This document shows, in pieces, positions 1-8,593 of a stretch of DNA of 64,000 nt (positions are counted from its first letter, which is position 1; the number at the start of each line of letters is the position of its first letter). Both the position numbers and the translations under genes were made by a program. Under the pieces are notes generated by a model, which had not been told where the DNA came from, ran no database searches, and saw nothing but the letters and a program-made list of their open reading frames with translations. The stretch is taken from the NCBI RefSeq assembly GCF_013328815.1, contig NZ_JABUHN010000013.1, positions 24,492 to 88,491 on the forward strand, written 5' to 3'. The DNA comes from Tabrizicola fusiformis (GTDB taxonomy: Bacteria > Pseudomonadota > Alphaproteobacteria > Rhodobacterales > Rhodobacteraceae).

Positions 1-1064
1 TTCAGCGACTCGAGGAAGAAGTAGGTGCCCCGGTCCCAACCCTGCTTCTCGCGCTCGGTCGGTGACCGCCAAGTCACGCCGTCTTCCGACGTTTCGATGA
101 TCTCCCGATCACCGTCGGCCCGCCGCGTTTTCGGGTCCCAATAGGTGCGAATCCGCTCCCTGTAGAACCGGCCATAGAGCTCCTCGTTCAGGTCCTTCGG
201 CGAGTCTTCGTCACGCCGGTCACCCCACCTCTTTTGCTCGATCACCTCGTAGGGATCGAAAGGCGGTTGGAACTTGGGCACGGCCCGCGGGAAGCCATCT
301 GCAACCATCTGGTCAAACTCGCGGCCGTAGTGGTCCCGCAATTCCTTCGAGCGATCTCCCCAAAGCCACAGCGGGTCCCCAGGGTCGGTCAGGTCGATCA
401 GATTGGCGCTGTAGTTGGCCCCGAGGTCGAGCAGGTCCTGGTAGAGCAGGCGCGCCTCCTCGACTGGCATCCCCATCTCGACGACGAGGTGGTAGAAGTG
501 CGACGAGATGTTGTCCGGGTCAAAGTCGGGAGGCCCATCGTTCAAAGCCCGCACGATCTTGAGGTGGAACTTATTGCCTTGAGACCGAAGCTCTGCGCGT
601 TCGCAAGCGGCCTTCACGCGCGACCACCATTCATCGACCTTTGCCTTGACCTCGGCCACCTTGTCCTTGCCAAGCGCTGCGCCCGAGTACCAATTCTTGA
701 ACGAGCCGAGCGGGATCGAGAGCTTCAACACCTCATACCACCAAGGCGCACCCGCGATCTGCTTCATCCAGGGCACAAGCTGGTCTGCGTCGGGCGGATC
801 GTCGGCAGGCACATACTTGCGGGGGTGCGCGATCTGGTCTGCCATCACCGCTTCAAGCCGGTCAACGAGGCCGGCCCAGGACTGCTTTCCATTCAGCGCC
901 CGGTTCCAGGAACTGTAGTCCTTGGCCTCGTCGAACCAGTCTTCTTCGAATTCTTGGTTGGCGAGATCGACGATGCGCTGCTTCGTGACGTTGAACCGCA
1001 GGAGCCGTTCCGTGTCAGACGTGCCAAAGGTCGAGAGCTCGCGCTCTTCTTGATGCTTGCCCAT
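1..1064 (-). CDS. Unknown protein of the integrative element, C-terminus outside window
   Basis: An open frame runs from an ATG at 1064-1062 to the left edge without a stop, giving at least 354 residues. The protein starts MGKHQEERELSTFGTSDTER and is rich in Trp, Asp and Glu, with no signal peptide, membrane segment, Walker motif or other family motif that I recognise. Its ATG overlaps the last base of the upstream HTH gene's stop (TGATG), so the two are probably translationally coupled. Its position behind an AlpA-like regulator and an integrase says it is element cargo. Function unknown; nuclease, replication or defence roles cannot be judged without the rest of the protein. Confidence 0.8.
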   Translation of the reverse strand, partial: MGKHQEERELSTFGTSDTERLLRFNVTKQRIVDLANQEFEEDWFDEAKDYSSWNRALNGKQSWAGLVDRLEAVMADQIAHPRKYVPADDPPDADQLVPWMKQIAGAPWWYEVLKLSIPLGSFKNWYSGAALGKDKVAEVKAKVDEWWSRVKAACERAELRSQGNKFHLKIVRALNDGPPDFDPDNISSHFYHLVVEMGMPVEEARLLYQDLLDLGANYSANLIDLTDPGDPLWLWGDRSKELRDHYGREFDQMVADGFPRAVPKFQPPFDPYEVIEQKRWGDRRDEDSPKDLNEELYGRFYRERIRTYWDPKTRRADGDREIIETSEDGVTWRSPTEREKQGWDRGTYFFLESL

Positions 1065-1291
1065 CACCGATGCTCCCTGATCCAGTCAATCAGGTCGTCC
1101 CGCAGGTAGCGGATGACACGATCATTGACGCGCGAGTACTTGGGACCCGTCGCGTCCTTGCGCCAACGGAACAAGCTCTCGACGGTTACGGAAAGGAACT
1201 CGGCTGCTTCTGCCGGGGTCATGACTTCGGGGGCCTGCTGACGCAGGACAAGGGAACGCAGATCAGCGATCTGCTGAGAAAGGTCTGCCAT
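1064..1291 (-). CDS. AlpA/excisionase-like helix-turn-helix protein
   Basis: Small DNA-binding protein of 75 residues. The motif PAEAAEFLSVTVESLFRWRK and the following basic stretch ending YLRDDLIDWI are typical of the MerR-like helix-turn-helix_17/AlpA family, which act as excisionases or element regulators. I chose the start at 1291 (MADLSQQ) because a TTGGAG ribosome site lies about 8 nt upstream; an in-frame ATG at 1318 would add nine residues without such a site. It lies between the integrase and the unknown cargo gene on the same strand, which fits control of excision or of the downstream gene. Family assignment is good; the exact role is inferred. Confidence 0.8.
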   Translation of the reverse strand: MADLSQQIADLRSLVLRQQAPEVMTPAEAAEFLSVTVESLFRWRKDATGPKYSRVNDRVIRYLRDDLIDWIREHR

Positions 1292-1421
1292 GGGATACTC
1301 CAACGATGGCGATTGCAAGGGATGCCTCTGAGGGCGGTTCTCTCTGCGTTGCAGTCGCCTGGCATTCCTTCCCTAGAGGGCGAGTGCAGCCGGGACCAAC
1401 GCCACCGTTGATGCCGACAAG

Positions 1422-2648
1422 TTAGGCAGTCGCCTGGCGGATTTCAATGACATTGGCAGGAGACAATCCGATCCGCTTGTTGATGACCGAGGCAATCGCG
1501 TTCGCGACCTTGCGCTGCCGCTCCACTGGAACCGTGCCATAAAACCCGAGAGAGCGCGTCTCGCCGCCGCTGAGAACGTGCCCTGTCAGCCACCGCAACA
1601 CCATCTCGCGCGTGTCCACGTCGTGAGTTGCCTCGTCCCAGAGGTGACGCATATCGCCGGGGTCACTCAGAGGCAGGTCGTCGAGCTGGTCAAGCGGGCC
1701 GCGCGCGTCACCGACGATCCGGCGCGACGGGAAGACCCAGTCGCAATCGTCGAACCGAATCTCGCGCAGGCGCTGGAACCACTCTTTCACCTGGTCCGCC
1801 ATGGCGATCAGGCGCTTCTCCTTGACCTTCTTCTGGCCCGTCGTCGCCATCATCGTGCCCGCGTCGAGGTCGATGTCTGCCCAGGTCAACGCGCGCAACA
1901 TCGTCTCGCGCTGGCCCGTGAACCAGCGGATCTTCCACAGCAGGCGCTTGTGCTCGTTCTCGACCTGTTCGATCTCGGCCCAGCGGTCGGCCCAGGGGAT
2001 CGAGAAGTCGATCTTGCGCTTCTGCATCTTGGGCAGGGTGGCGAGCTTCGGGGTCAGGGTCGGCAGACGCTTGTTCAGCATCCGCTCTGCCCGCTTGAAC
2101 GTGATCCCGAGGACGACGTTGACCTTGTGGGCGGCGAAGGGCTTCTCGTTCACCAGGTCGTCGAGCGCCCGCTGGATCGCCGCCGTGTCGATCTCGTCCA
2201 TCTTGTCGTCGGCCCAGGTCGCCAGGTACTTGTCGAAGGCGCGAGTGTAGCTGTCATCCGTTCGCGCATGGATCGCGCCGCCGAGCGATGCGGGCCGCGC
2301 GCGACGGTAGCCCATCTCCTTGTCGAAGGCCTCGCGCAGTGTCGGGACGCCTGCGCGCTCGACGGCTTTCTCCGCCTTCGTCGCGACCTTGCCCTCCTTC
2401 ACGTCGAGCATGACCTTGCCGACCTGGTCCTTGGCCCAGGCGCAGTGCATCCCGCGCGGTGCCCACTGGCCGAGTTTGACGCGCCGGGTCTTCTGCGTCG
2501 CGGGGTCCCACTTGACGACGTACCAGGTCTTCGTCCCGCCCGGCGTGACCGACAACTGCAACCCCTTGGCACCAGGGTCTGAATACCAGGTCATCGCATC
2601 GGCCTTCAGCTTGGCGACGGCGGTGTCTGTGAAGCGGATCTGAGGCAT
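1422..2648 (-). CDS. Tyrosine-family integrase of a tRNA-targeting integrative element
   Basis: A 408-residue site-specific recombinase. The N-terminus (about residues 1-85, with GAKGLQLSVTPGGTKTWYV) is the arm-type DNA-binding domain of the DUF4102/P4-integrase class. The catalytic domain shows the first arginine in WFTGQRETMLRALTW, a later MRHLW arginine, the TGH histidine, and the nucleophile tyrosine in GFYGTV. The box II arginine context is unusual (RHLWDEA rather than HxLR). An AAGGA ribosome site lies 7 nt before the ATG. The gene lies about 145 bp from a broken tRNA-Thr and reads away from it, the normal layout for an element integrated in a tRNA gene. The element extends left beyond the window. 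Confidence 0.92.
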   Translation of the reverse strand: MPQIRFTDTAVAKLKADAMTWYSDPGAKGLQLSVTPGGTKTWYVVKWDPATQKTRRVKLGQWAPRGMHCAWAKDQVGKVMLDVKEGKVATKAEKAVERAGVPTLREAFDKEMGYRRARPASLGGAIHARTDDSYTRAFDKYLATWADDKMDEIDTAAIQRALDDLVNEKPFAAHKVNVVLGITFKRAERMLNKRLPTLTPKLATLPKMQKRKIDFSIPWADRWAEIEQVENEHKRLLWKIRWFTGQRETMLRALTWADIDLDAGTMMATTGQKKVKEKRLIAMADQVKEWFQRLREIRFDDCDWVFPSRRIVGDARGPLDQLDDLPLSDPGDMRHLWDEATHDVDTREMVLRWLTGHVLSGGETRSLGFYGTVPVERQRKVANAIASVINKRIGLSPANVIEIRQATA

Positions 2649-2697
2649 CTCGTAAGTCCTTGCAACTGGTGATTATTTGCAAGGTTCACGATACGTT

Positions 2698-2782
2698 CCA
2701 ACACCAGTCTAACCCAACCGATAATTGGTCAAGCACCTGATTTTGTTGGCATTTGTTGGTGTAAGCCTACCGTATGTTGGTG
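2698..2782. repeat. Repeated TGTTGG(TG) motifs next to the attachment site
   Basis: Between the integrase start and the broken tRNA, TGTTGG occurs on the plus strand at 2744-2749, 2754-2759 and 2775-2780, the last two followed by TG. The inverted form CCAACACCA lies at 2698-2706. Clustered short direct repeats beside the crossover site are what arm-type integrase-binding sites look like. Binding is inferred from position and repetition only. Confidence 0.5.
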
Positions 2783-2791
2783 GCTTTTTCG

Positions 2792-2831
2792 CATTACGAA
2801 TGACGTGCTCTACCAGCTGAGCTACAGCGGC
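2792..2831 (-). pseudogene. 5' fragment of tRNA-Thr(CGU), cut in the anticodon arm
   Basis: Read on the minus strand from 2831, the sequence begins GCCGCTGTAGCTCAGCTGG, a complete acceptor 5' strand and D-arm. It continues to the CGT anticodon at 2798-2796, which is exactly tRNA position 34. After nucleotide 40 the anticodon stem can no longer pair and the sequence becomes element DNA (CGAAAAAGCC on the minus strand). No T-arm, variable loop or acceptor 3' strand occurs anywhere in the 140 bp that follow. The element has therefore inserted in the anticodon arm without restoring the gene at this junction. The 3' half, or a whole replacement tRNA, would have to lie at the far end of the element. 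Confidence 0.85.
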
Positions 2832-3100
2832 ACGCTTCCTTGGGCTGCCGCAGAGGTGGCAGCCTTACAGCGGCTGCGTTTAAACGGTCGGGCGGGTTCG
2901 TGCAAGGGTCAAAACGGCATCTGGCCGGGGCTTTGGCAGGGGAGGCCCGCCGTGCAGTCTGTGTCCAATAATTAGGCGAATGGCCCAAGAAATCGGCGGA
3001 TGGCGCCCGAACTGGGGCATCCGTTGCCTGAATGGGGCGGCAGGCTTGGGATTCGGCGGCGGGGCGACGCAACCTTGCGCCTGATGCCCGAGGAGGCCCC
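2832..3100. other. Non-coding stretch between the broken tRNA and ureD
   Basis: About 270 bp with no convincing gene. It should hold the native promoter of the minus-strand tRNA and, on the plus strand, the promoter of the urease operon. A hairpin-forming GGCTGCCGCAGAGGTGGCAGCC lies at its left end. I see no clear sigma-70 pair and no NtrC-type palindrome that I would defend. Confidence 0.5.
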
Positions 3101-3940
3101 GTGTTCGATCTGACCGCAGAACCCAGGATGCAGCGCAGCCACGGCCGGGCCCGGGTGGGTTTTGCCATGACGGGTGGTGCGGTGCGGCTGACCGATTTGC
3201 AACAGGCCGGTTCGGGCAAGGCGATGCTGCCAAGGGTGGCCGGGCCGGTGCCGGAGGTGGTGTTTCTGAACACCTCGGGTGGACTGACCGGCGGCGACCG
3301 GCTGGATTTCACGGTCGCGGTTGGTGCTGATGCCCGGGTTTCCGCCACCACCCAGACGGCAGAGCGCGCCTATGCCAGCACCGGCGGCATGGCCGAGGTG
3401 CGGGTGCGGGCGCAGGTGGACGCGGGGGGTCGGCTGGACTGGCTGCCGCAGGAAACCATCCTTTACGAGGCAAGCCGCCTGAGCCGCCACACCGAGATTG
3501 ATCTGAGTGGCGAGGCGAGTTGTCTGATGGCCGAGGCGGTGGTTCTTGGCCGCCACGCCATGGGAGAAGAGCCCAAGGACGCCACGCTGCACGACCGCCG
3601 CGTGATCCGCCGCGACGGGCGCCCGATCTGGGCCGAAAGCCTGATGCTGGACGCGCAGGCGCTGCGCCGTCAGCAAAGCCCGGCCCTGCTGGGCGGGGCA
3701 CGGGCGATGGCGGTTCTGGCGCTGGTGGCGCGGGGTGCCGAAGACGCGCTGGCCGCCTTGCGGGCCGTGTTGAATGAGCCGGGCTGCACCGCCGCCGCTT
3801 CCGGTTGGGACGGGCGGCTGGTGCTGCGGGTGCTGGCGCGCGACGGCTGGCCGCTGCGGCGGCAGATGGCGCGGGCGATCCGCGTGCTGACGGGGCGGCC
3901 CTTGCCCCGGGTCTGGCAGATGCAGGGAGAGACCAGATGA
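3101..3940 (+). CDS. ureD: Urease accessory protein UreD
   Basis: Scaffold protein that binds the apo-urease and, with UreF and UreG, forms the complex that loads nickel and carbamylates the active-site lysine. Characteristic segments are the [14 protein letters not shown] block near residues 55-68 and QTAERAYAS shortly after. I place the start at GTG 3101 because AGGAGG lies 5 nt before it; the in-frame ATG at 3032 lacks a site and would add 23 non-conserved residues. That gives 279 residues, a normal UreD length. It is the first gene of the urease operon and overlaps ureA by 4 nt (ATGA), so translation is coupled. Confidence 0.96.
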   Translation: MFDLTAEPRMQRSHGRARVGFAMTGGAVRLTDLQQAGSGKAMLPRVAGPVPEVVFLNTSGGLTGGDRLDFTVAVGADARVSATTQTAERAYASTGGMAEVRVRAQVDAGGRLDWLPQETILYEASRLSRHTEIDLSGEASCLMAEAVVLGRHAMGEEPKDATLHDRRVIRRDGRPIWAESLMLDAQALRRQQSPALLGGARAMAVLALVARGAEDALAALRAVLNEPGCTAAASGWDGRLVLRVLARDGWPLRRQMARAIRVLTGRPLPRVWQMQGETR

Positions 3941-4239
3941 ACCTGACCCCGCGCGAACGGGAAAAGCTGTTGGTCAGCGTCGCCGCCATGGTGGCGCGTG
4001 GCAGGCTGGCCCGGGGCGTCAAGCTGAACCACCCCGAGGCAATTGCCCTGATCACCGATTTCGTGGTCGAGGGTGCCCGCGATGGCCGTTCGGTCGCTGA
4101 CCTGATGTCGGCGGGGGCGCATGTGATTTCCCGCGACCAATGCATGGAGGGGATCGCCGAAATGATCCACTCGGTTCAGGTCGAGGCCACCTTTCCCGAC
4201 GGGACCAAGCTGGTCACCGTTCACCACCCGATCCGCTGA
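3937..4239 (+). CDS. ureA: Urease gamma subunit
   Basis: Structural gamma subunit of the nickel urease that hydrolyses urea to ammonia and carbamate in the cytoplasm. The 100-residue protein starts [13 protein letters not shown] and contains the family blocks [18 protein letters not shown] and VHHPIR at the C-terminus. Length is exactly that of free-standing UreA in proteobacteria. The start overlaps the ureD stop (ATGA at 3937-3940). The following ureJ begins 10 nt after the stop. Confidence 0.98.
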   Translation: MNLTPREREKLLVSVAAMVARGRLARGVKLNHPEAIALITDFVVEGARDGRSVADLMSAGAHVISRDQCMEGIAEMIHSVQVEATFPDGTKLVTVHHPIR

Positions 4240-4249
4240 GAGGTTTCCG

Positions 4250-4819
4250 ATGCTGCGCAAACTGACGCTTGCTGCCGCCCTGCTGGCCCCCAACGCCGCG
4301 CTGGCCCATACCGGGCATGGGGCAGGCAGTTTCATTGCCGGGATGGGGCATCCTGTTTCCGGGCTGGACCATATCCTTGCCATGCTGGCCGTGGGTCTCT
4401 GGGCGGCGCAGATCGGCGGGCGGGCACTCTGGGCGGCGCCTGCCGCCTTTGTCGGCGCGATGCTGGCGGGCGGGGCGATGGGTGCCGCGGGCCTGCCCTT
4501 TCCGGCGGTTGAGCCGATGATCCTTGCCTCGATTGTCATTCTGGGTGCGCTGATCGCGCTGGCGGTGCGCTTGCCGCTGATGGCGGCCTTGCCGGTGCTG
4601 GCGCTGTTCGGCGCTGCCCATGGCTGGGCCCATGGCGCCGAAGGGCCTGCGAGCGGGATGCTGGTCTATGACGCAGGCTTTGCCGTGATGACGGCAGCGC
4701 TGCACGGTGCGGGGCTTCTGGCGGGGCTGGGTCTGCACAAGCTCGCCGGAATGCGCGTGACCCGCGCGCTGGGCGGTCTGACGGCGGCGGCGGGCCTTGC
4801 GCTGGCCATCGGGGGGTAA
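4250..4819 (+). CDS. ureJ: HupE/UreJ nickel permease-like membrane protein
   Basis: A 189-residue integral membrane protein with a cleavable signal peptide ([19 protein letters not shown]), then HTGHGAGSF and [19 protein letters not shown]. The HP-x5-HxxD pattern is the metal-binding signature of the HupE/UreJ family. Several hydrophobic segments follow, with GAAHGWAHG in a later helix. HupE/UreJ proteins import nickel for hydrogenase or urease; placement between ureA and ureB supports nickel supply for this urease. The gap to ureB is only 4 nt. The transport role is family knowledge, not shown here. Confidence 0.93.
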   Translation: MLRKLTLAAALLAPNAALAHTGHGAGSFIAGMGHPVSGLDHILAMLAVGLWAAQIGGRALWAAPAAFVGAMLAGGAMGAAGLPFPAVEPMILASIVILGALIALAVRLPLMAALPVLALFGAAHGWAHGAEGPASGMLVYDAGFAVMTAALHGAGLLAGLGLHKLAGMRVTRALGGLTAAAGLALAIGG

Positions 4820-4823
4820 GGCA

Positions 4824-5129
4824 ATGATCCCCGGAGAGATTTTCCCGGCAGAGGGCGACATTCTGGTGAACGCGGGCCAGCCCGCGATCACGCTGATGGT
4901 GGCCAATACCGGCGACCGTCCGGTGCAGGTCGGCAGCCACTATCACTTTGCCGAGACGAATCCCGGCCTGTCCTTTGACCGTGAGGCGGCGCGGGGGATG
5001 CGGCTGGACATCGCGGCGGGAACCGCGGTGCGGTTTGAGCCGGGGCAGAGCCGCGAGGTGCGGCTGGTGCCTTATGGCGGTTACAGAAAGGTGTTTGGCT
5101 TCAACAGCAAGGTAATGGGCGCCCTCTAG
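4824..5129 (+). CDS. ureB: Urease beta subunit
   Basis: Structural beta subunit of 101 residues beginning [12 protein letters not shown], with the diagnostic [18 protein letters not shown] segment near residues 32-49 and [14 protein letters not shown] near the end. I chose ATG 4824, preceded by GGGGTAAGGCA, over an in-frame ATG at 4797 inside ureJ. In the holoenzyme it packs with UreA around the UreC catalytic subunit. Separate ureA, ureB and ureC genes are the normal alphaproteobacterial arrangement. Confidence 0.98.
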   Translation: MIPGEIFPAEGDILVNAGQPAITLMVANTGDRPVQVGSHYHFAETNPGLSFDREAARGMRLDIAAGTAVRFEPGQSREVRLVPYGGYRKVFGFNSKVMGAL

Positions 5130-5148
5130 ACACATACAGGAGACCAGC

Positions 5149-5661
5149 ATGTTCCCGATGATGACCCCGATTGATGCCATTGGCCTGTCGTTGCGCGCAG
5201 GCATGATGTTCGGCCAGAGCCAGACGCTCCGGATGGCGCGGATGATGGAGATGCAGGGTTTCTGGGCAGGCTATCCAAGGCTTGCCACCTCGGCGCCGGT
5301 CGCCGAAGAGGAACTTGTGGTCGATGCCGAAGATGCGCCGCCAGCCGTGCTGGCCCCGCTGACCGAGGCTCATGCCGAAACGGTCGTGGCCGCGGCGGTT
5401 GAGGTGATCGAAGACATTCCTGCCGAACCGGAATCTGAACCGCTGCCCGAACCGGAGCCCGTCACGCTTGTGGCCGAACCGCCGCCCGCCGCCGTTCTGG
5501 TTGAACCCCCCGCTGTGGCGGAAGTCGAAACGCTCGCCCCTGCGCCTGCCGAACCTGCCGCGCCGGAGCATCCCATTGTCGCCGCCGAACCGCCGCAGCC
5601 TGCCCCGGCTGCCGCAGCCAAGCCCAAGCATGCCAAGAAACCCGCCTCCCGCGCGGAGTGA
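5149..5661 (+). CDS. Pro/Ala/Glu-rich protein between ureB and ureC, function unknown
   Basis: A 170-residue protein with a good ribosome site (AGGAGACC before ATG 5149). The first 45 residues are ordered-looking and Met-rich (MFPMMTPIDAIGLSLRAGMM), resembling the start of phasin-like or short amphipathic proteins. The rest is a long run of Pro, Ala, Glu and Val, acidic until a basic lysine-rich end (KPKHAKKPASRAE). No metal-binding His cluster is seen. It sits in the urease operon 12 nt before ureC, so it is co-transcribed. A structural or chaperone role for urease is possible but unsupported. I do not recognise the family. Confidence 0.8.
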   Translation: MFPMMTPIDAIGLSLRAGMMFGQSQTLRMARMMEMQGFWAGYPRLATSAPVAEEELVVDAEDAPPAVLAPLTEAHAETVVAAAVEVIEDIPAEPESEPLPEPEPVTLVAEPPPAAVLVEPPAVAEVETLAPAPAEPAAPEHPIVAAEPPQPAPAAAAKPKHAKKPASRAE

Positions 5662-5673
5662 CAGGAGCTTCCA

Positions 5674-7422
5674 TTGCCCGCAACCATCTCTCGCCTTGAT
5701 TATGCTGCGATGTATGGACCGACCACCGGCGACCGCATTCGCCTTGGCGACACCGAGCTGATCATTGAGGTCGAGCGTGATCTGATCGCCGAACGCACCG
5801 GCGCCGCCACCCGCGGCGCCAACGGTCCGCTTTATGGCGAAGAGGTCAAGTTCGGCGGCGGCAAGGTGATCCGCGATGGCATGGGCCAAAGCCAGATCAC
5901 CCGGGCCGGCGGCGCGGTGGATACGGTGATCACCAACGCGCTGATTCTGGATCATTCCGGCATCTACAAGGCCGATGTCGGGTTGCGTGACGGGCTGATC
6001 CACAAGATCGGCAAAGCGGGCAACCCCGACACCCAGCCGGGGGTGGATATCATCATCGGCCCGGGAACCGAGATCATCGCGGGCGAGGGGCGGATTCTGA
6101 CCGCCGGGGGGCTGGACACCCATATCCACTTCATCTGCCCGCAGCAGGTGGAAGATGCGCTGCATTCCGGCATCACCACCATGCTGGGCGGCGGCACCGG
6201 CCCGGCGCATGGCACGCTGGCCACCACCTGCACGCCGGGGCCGTGGCATATCCAGCGGATGCTGATGGCCGCCGACAGTCTGCCAATGAACATCGGCTTT
6301 GCCGGCAAGGGCAACGCCAGCCTGCCCGAAGGGCTTGAGGAACAGGTCCGCGCCGGGGCCTGCGCCCTGAAACTGCATGAGGATTGGGGCACCACTCCCA
6401 CCGCCATCGACAATTGCCTGAACGTGGCCGATGCGATGGACGTGCAGGTGATGATCCACACCGACACGCTGAACGAAAGCGGCTTTGTGGAAAACACCCT
6501 AGCCGCGATCCGGGGCCGCACGATCCATGCCTATCACACCGAAGGCGCGGGCGGTGGCCATGCGCCCGACATCATCAAGGTGGTGGGCAGCGCCAATGTC
6601 CTGCCGTCCTCCACCAACCCGACGCGGCCCTATACGGTGAACACCATCGAAGAGCATCTGGATATGCTGATGGTCTGTCACCACCTTGACCGCTCGATCC
6701 CCGAGGATGTGGCCTTTGCCGAAAGCCGCATCCGCAAGGAAACCATCGCGGCCGAAGACATCCTGCACGATCTGGGTGCTTTCAGCGTGATTTCCTCGGA
6801 CAGTCAGGCGATGGGCCGGATTGGCGAGGTGATCACACGCTGCTGGCAGACCGCCCACAAGATGAAGGTGCAGCGCGGGCGGCTTGAGGGCGAGCAGGGT
6901 GAGAATGACAACCTGCGCGCCCGCCGCTATGTTGCCAAATACACCATCAACCCCGCCATCGCCCATGGCCTGTCGCGCCATGTTGGCAGCATCGCCGAAG
7001 GCAAGCGCGCCGATCTGGTGCTGTGGTCCCCTGCGTTCTTTGGCGCCAAGCCGGAAATGGTGCTGATGGGCGGCATGATCGTGGTGGCGCAGATGGGCGA
7101 CCCCAACGGCTCGATCCCGGTGCAGCCGATGTATTCCCGCCCGATGTTCGGCGCGCTGGGCAAAGCTAAACATGCTTCGGCGGTCAGTTTTGTCTCTAAT
7201 GCGGCCTATAGTGACGATATTGGCGGCAAACTGGGGCTGGGCAAGACGGTGCTGGCGGTGGAGCATACCCGCGACATTGGCAAGGCGGATATGGTGCTGA
7301 ACCATGCCACGCCGCAGATCGAGGTGAACCCCGAAACCTATGAGGTGCGGGCGGATGGCGTCTTGCTGACTTGCGAACCGGCGCGGGAATTGCCGCTGGC
7401 GCAGCGGTATTTCTTGTTCTGA
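5674..7422 (+). CDS. ureC: Urease catalytic alpha subunit
   Basis: Nickel-containing catalytic subunit. All active-site residues are present: nickel ligands H150 and H152 (DTHIHF), carbamylated K233 (ALKLHEDWG), H262, H288, mobile-flap C335 and H336 (MVCHHLDRS) and D376 (SSDSQAMGR). Each lies 16 positions later than in the Klebsiella enzyme. Part of that shift is an insertion of about 14 residues at roughly 38-53, between VERDL and YGEEVKFGG, which makes the protein 582 residues instead of about 570. The start is TTG at 5674, giving [20 protein letters not shown] with AGGAGC 5 nt upstream; no in-frame ATG precedes the conserved N-terminus. Confidence 0.98.
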   Translation: MPATISRLDYAAMYGPTTGDRIRLGDTELIIEVERDLIAERTGAATRGANGPLYGEEVKFGGGKVIRDGMGQSQITRAGGAVDTVITNALILDHSGIYKADVGLRDGLIHKIGKAGNPDTQPGVDIIIGPGTEIIAGEGRILTAGGLDTHIHFICPQQVEDALHSGITTMLGGGTGPAHGTLATTCTPGPWHIQRMLMAADSLPMNIGFAGKGNASLPEGLEEQVRAGACALKLHEDWGTTPTAIDNCLNVADAMDVQVMIHTDTLNESGFVENTLAAIRGRTIHAYHTEGAGGGHAPDIIKVVGSANVLPSSTNPTRPYTVNTIEEHLDMLMVCHHLDRSIPEDVAFAESRIRKETIAAEDILHDLGAFSVISSDSQAMGRIGEVITRCWQTAHKMKVQRGRLEGEQGENDNLRARRYVAKYTINPAIAHGLSRHVGSIAEGKRADLVLWSPAFFGAKPEMVLMGGMIVVAQMGDPNGSIPVQPMYSRPMFGALGKAKHASAVSFVSNAAYSDDIGGKLGLGKTVLAVEHTRDIGKADMVLNHATPQIEVNPETYEVRADGVLLTCEPARELPLAQRYFLF

Positions 7423-7504
7423 CAGGATTTGTCATGGCAGCGGCGATTGCGGCAAAAGGGCGGGGCGCCTATTCTGGGCACCTCAACTTCATCCGAGAAA
7501 CCCC

Positions 7505-8137
7505 ATGAAAACCAAAGTGATTGCTACTCTGCTGGCCCTGCTTCCGGGTCTGGCCCAAGCCCGCTGCGTGACGGCGGAAGACCTTGCCACCGGCATCACC
7601 TTCAAGCGGCAGGATGGGCGCACCGGCCTTGCCCAAAAGACCGATGGCGGCGTGACGGTCGATTACGCGACCAACCCGCAGGGCGCCTGGCAAGACCTCC
7701 GCAAGACCGACCGCGGCATCTATGAAAAGACCTGGGCCTGGACGCCGACCGAAGAATATTACGTCGGCGGTGGGCCGGGTGGCGCTTGGCAATATGCCAT
7801 ACAAGGCAAACCGCCGGTGCCCGAGGCAGGGGCGACCTGGAAAACCACGGTGCGCGTGACCGAGTCGCATTATGACGGCACCGAAAGCGGTGGGCCGGTG
7901 CTGAAATACCCGCTCAAGGCGGTCTACAGCTTTCAAGCGGTGAAAGAGGCGAAACTGTCGGGTTGCACCTATCGCGTTCAGCCGGTCGAGGCGACCTTTA
8001 CCGGCAAGAACAATCACTTCACCCGCCGCTGGATCTATTTCCCCGATCTTGGCTTTGGCCTTGAAACCCGGATGACCGACCATGCCGGCGGCGAAGACCG
8101 CCAGTTGGGCCTGACCGCTCTGAAGCCGAAAGGATAA
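7505..8137 (+). CDS. Secreted protein of unknown function inside the urease operon
   Basis: A 210-residue protein with a clear Sec signal peptide (MKTKVIATLLALLPGLAQA, cleavage before RCVTAEDL). The mature part is rich in aromatic residues and Thr/Gly, suggesting a beta-structured periplasmic protein, and has two cysteines (RCV and GCTYRV) that could form a disulfide. It lies 82 nt after ureC and ends 3 nt before ureE, so it belongs to the operon. I do not recognise a domain. A periplasmic protein among cytoplasmic urease maturation genes could be a urea or nickel handling factor, but nothing in the sequence proves this. Confidence 0.85.
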   Translation: MKTKVIATLLALLPGLAQARCVTAEDLATGITFKRQDGRTGLAQKTDGGVTVDYATNPQGAWQDLRKTDRGIYEKTWAWTPTEEYYVGGGPGGAWQYAIQGKPPVPEAGATWKTTVRVTESHYDGTESGGPVLKYPLKAVYSFQAVKEAKLSGCTYRVQPVEATFTGKNNHFTRRWIYFPDLGFGLETRMTDHAGGEDRQLGLTALKPKG

Positions 8138-8140
8138 ACC

Positions 8141-8593
8141 ATGCTGCCCGCCCGTCAGATCGTTCGTCAGGGTGCCGCCGGAGCGGACGAGCGGGTGGTG
8201 CTGTCCTATGACGAACGGTTCTTGCGGCGCAAACGGCTGGTCTGCGAAAGCGGCGCCTCGGTGATGGTCGATCTGGCCGAAACCGTCTCGCTGGAAGATG
8301 GCGATGCTTTGGTGACCGATACGGGGCAGCGGGTGGCGGTGGTCGCGGCGCAAGAGCCGGTGATCGAGGTGCGCGGGCCAAATTTGGCCCGGCTCGCCTG
8401 GCATATCGGCAACCGCCATACGCCTTGTCAGGTGGATGAGGGCCATCTGGTGATCCGCCGTGACCATGTGCTTGAGGCGATGCTGCGCGGCTTGGGCGCC
8501 GATCTCACGCCGGTCATCGCGCCCTTCCGGCCCGAAGGCGGCGCCTATGGCCATGGGCGCACCATGGGGCATGACCATTTTCATGGCCATTGA
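8141..8593 (+). CDS. ureE: Urease accessory protein UreE, nickel metallochaperone
   Basis: Nickel chaperone that hands metal to UreG/UreD/UreF. It has 150 residues. The N-terminal peptide-binding domain has SYDERFLRRKR, and the C-terminal metal-binding domain contains AWHIGNRHTPCQ with the conserved interface histidine. The tail [14 protein letters not shown] is His-rich and binds extra nickel. The tail is shorter than the Klebsiella His run but clearly present. Its end overlaps the start of ureF in another frame. Confidence 0.97.
   Translation: MLPARQIVRQGAAGADERVVLSYDERFLRRKRLVCESGASVMVDLAETVSLEDGDALVTDTGQRVAVVAAQEPVIEVRGPNLARLAWHIGNRHTPCQVDEGHLVIRRDHVLEAMLRGLGADLTPVIAPFRPEGGAYGHGRTMGHDHFHGH

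Noticed and set aside
2649..2791. Restored 3' half of the tRNA on the element side
   Set aside because: Looked for the GGTTCGA T-loop and an acceptor strand complementary to GCCGCTG on the minus strand; none found.
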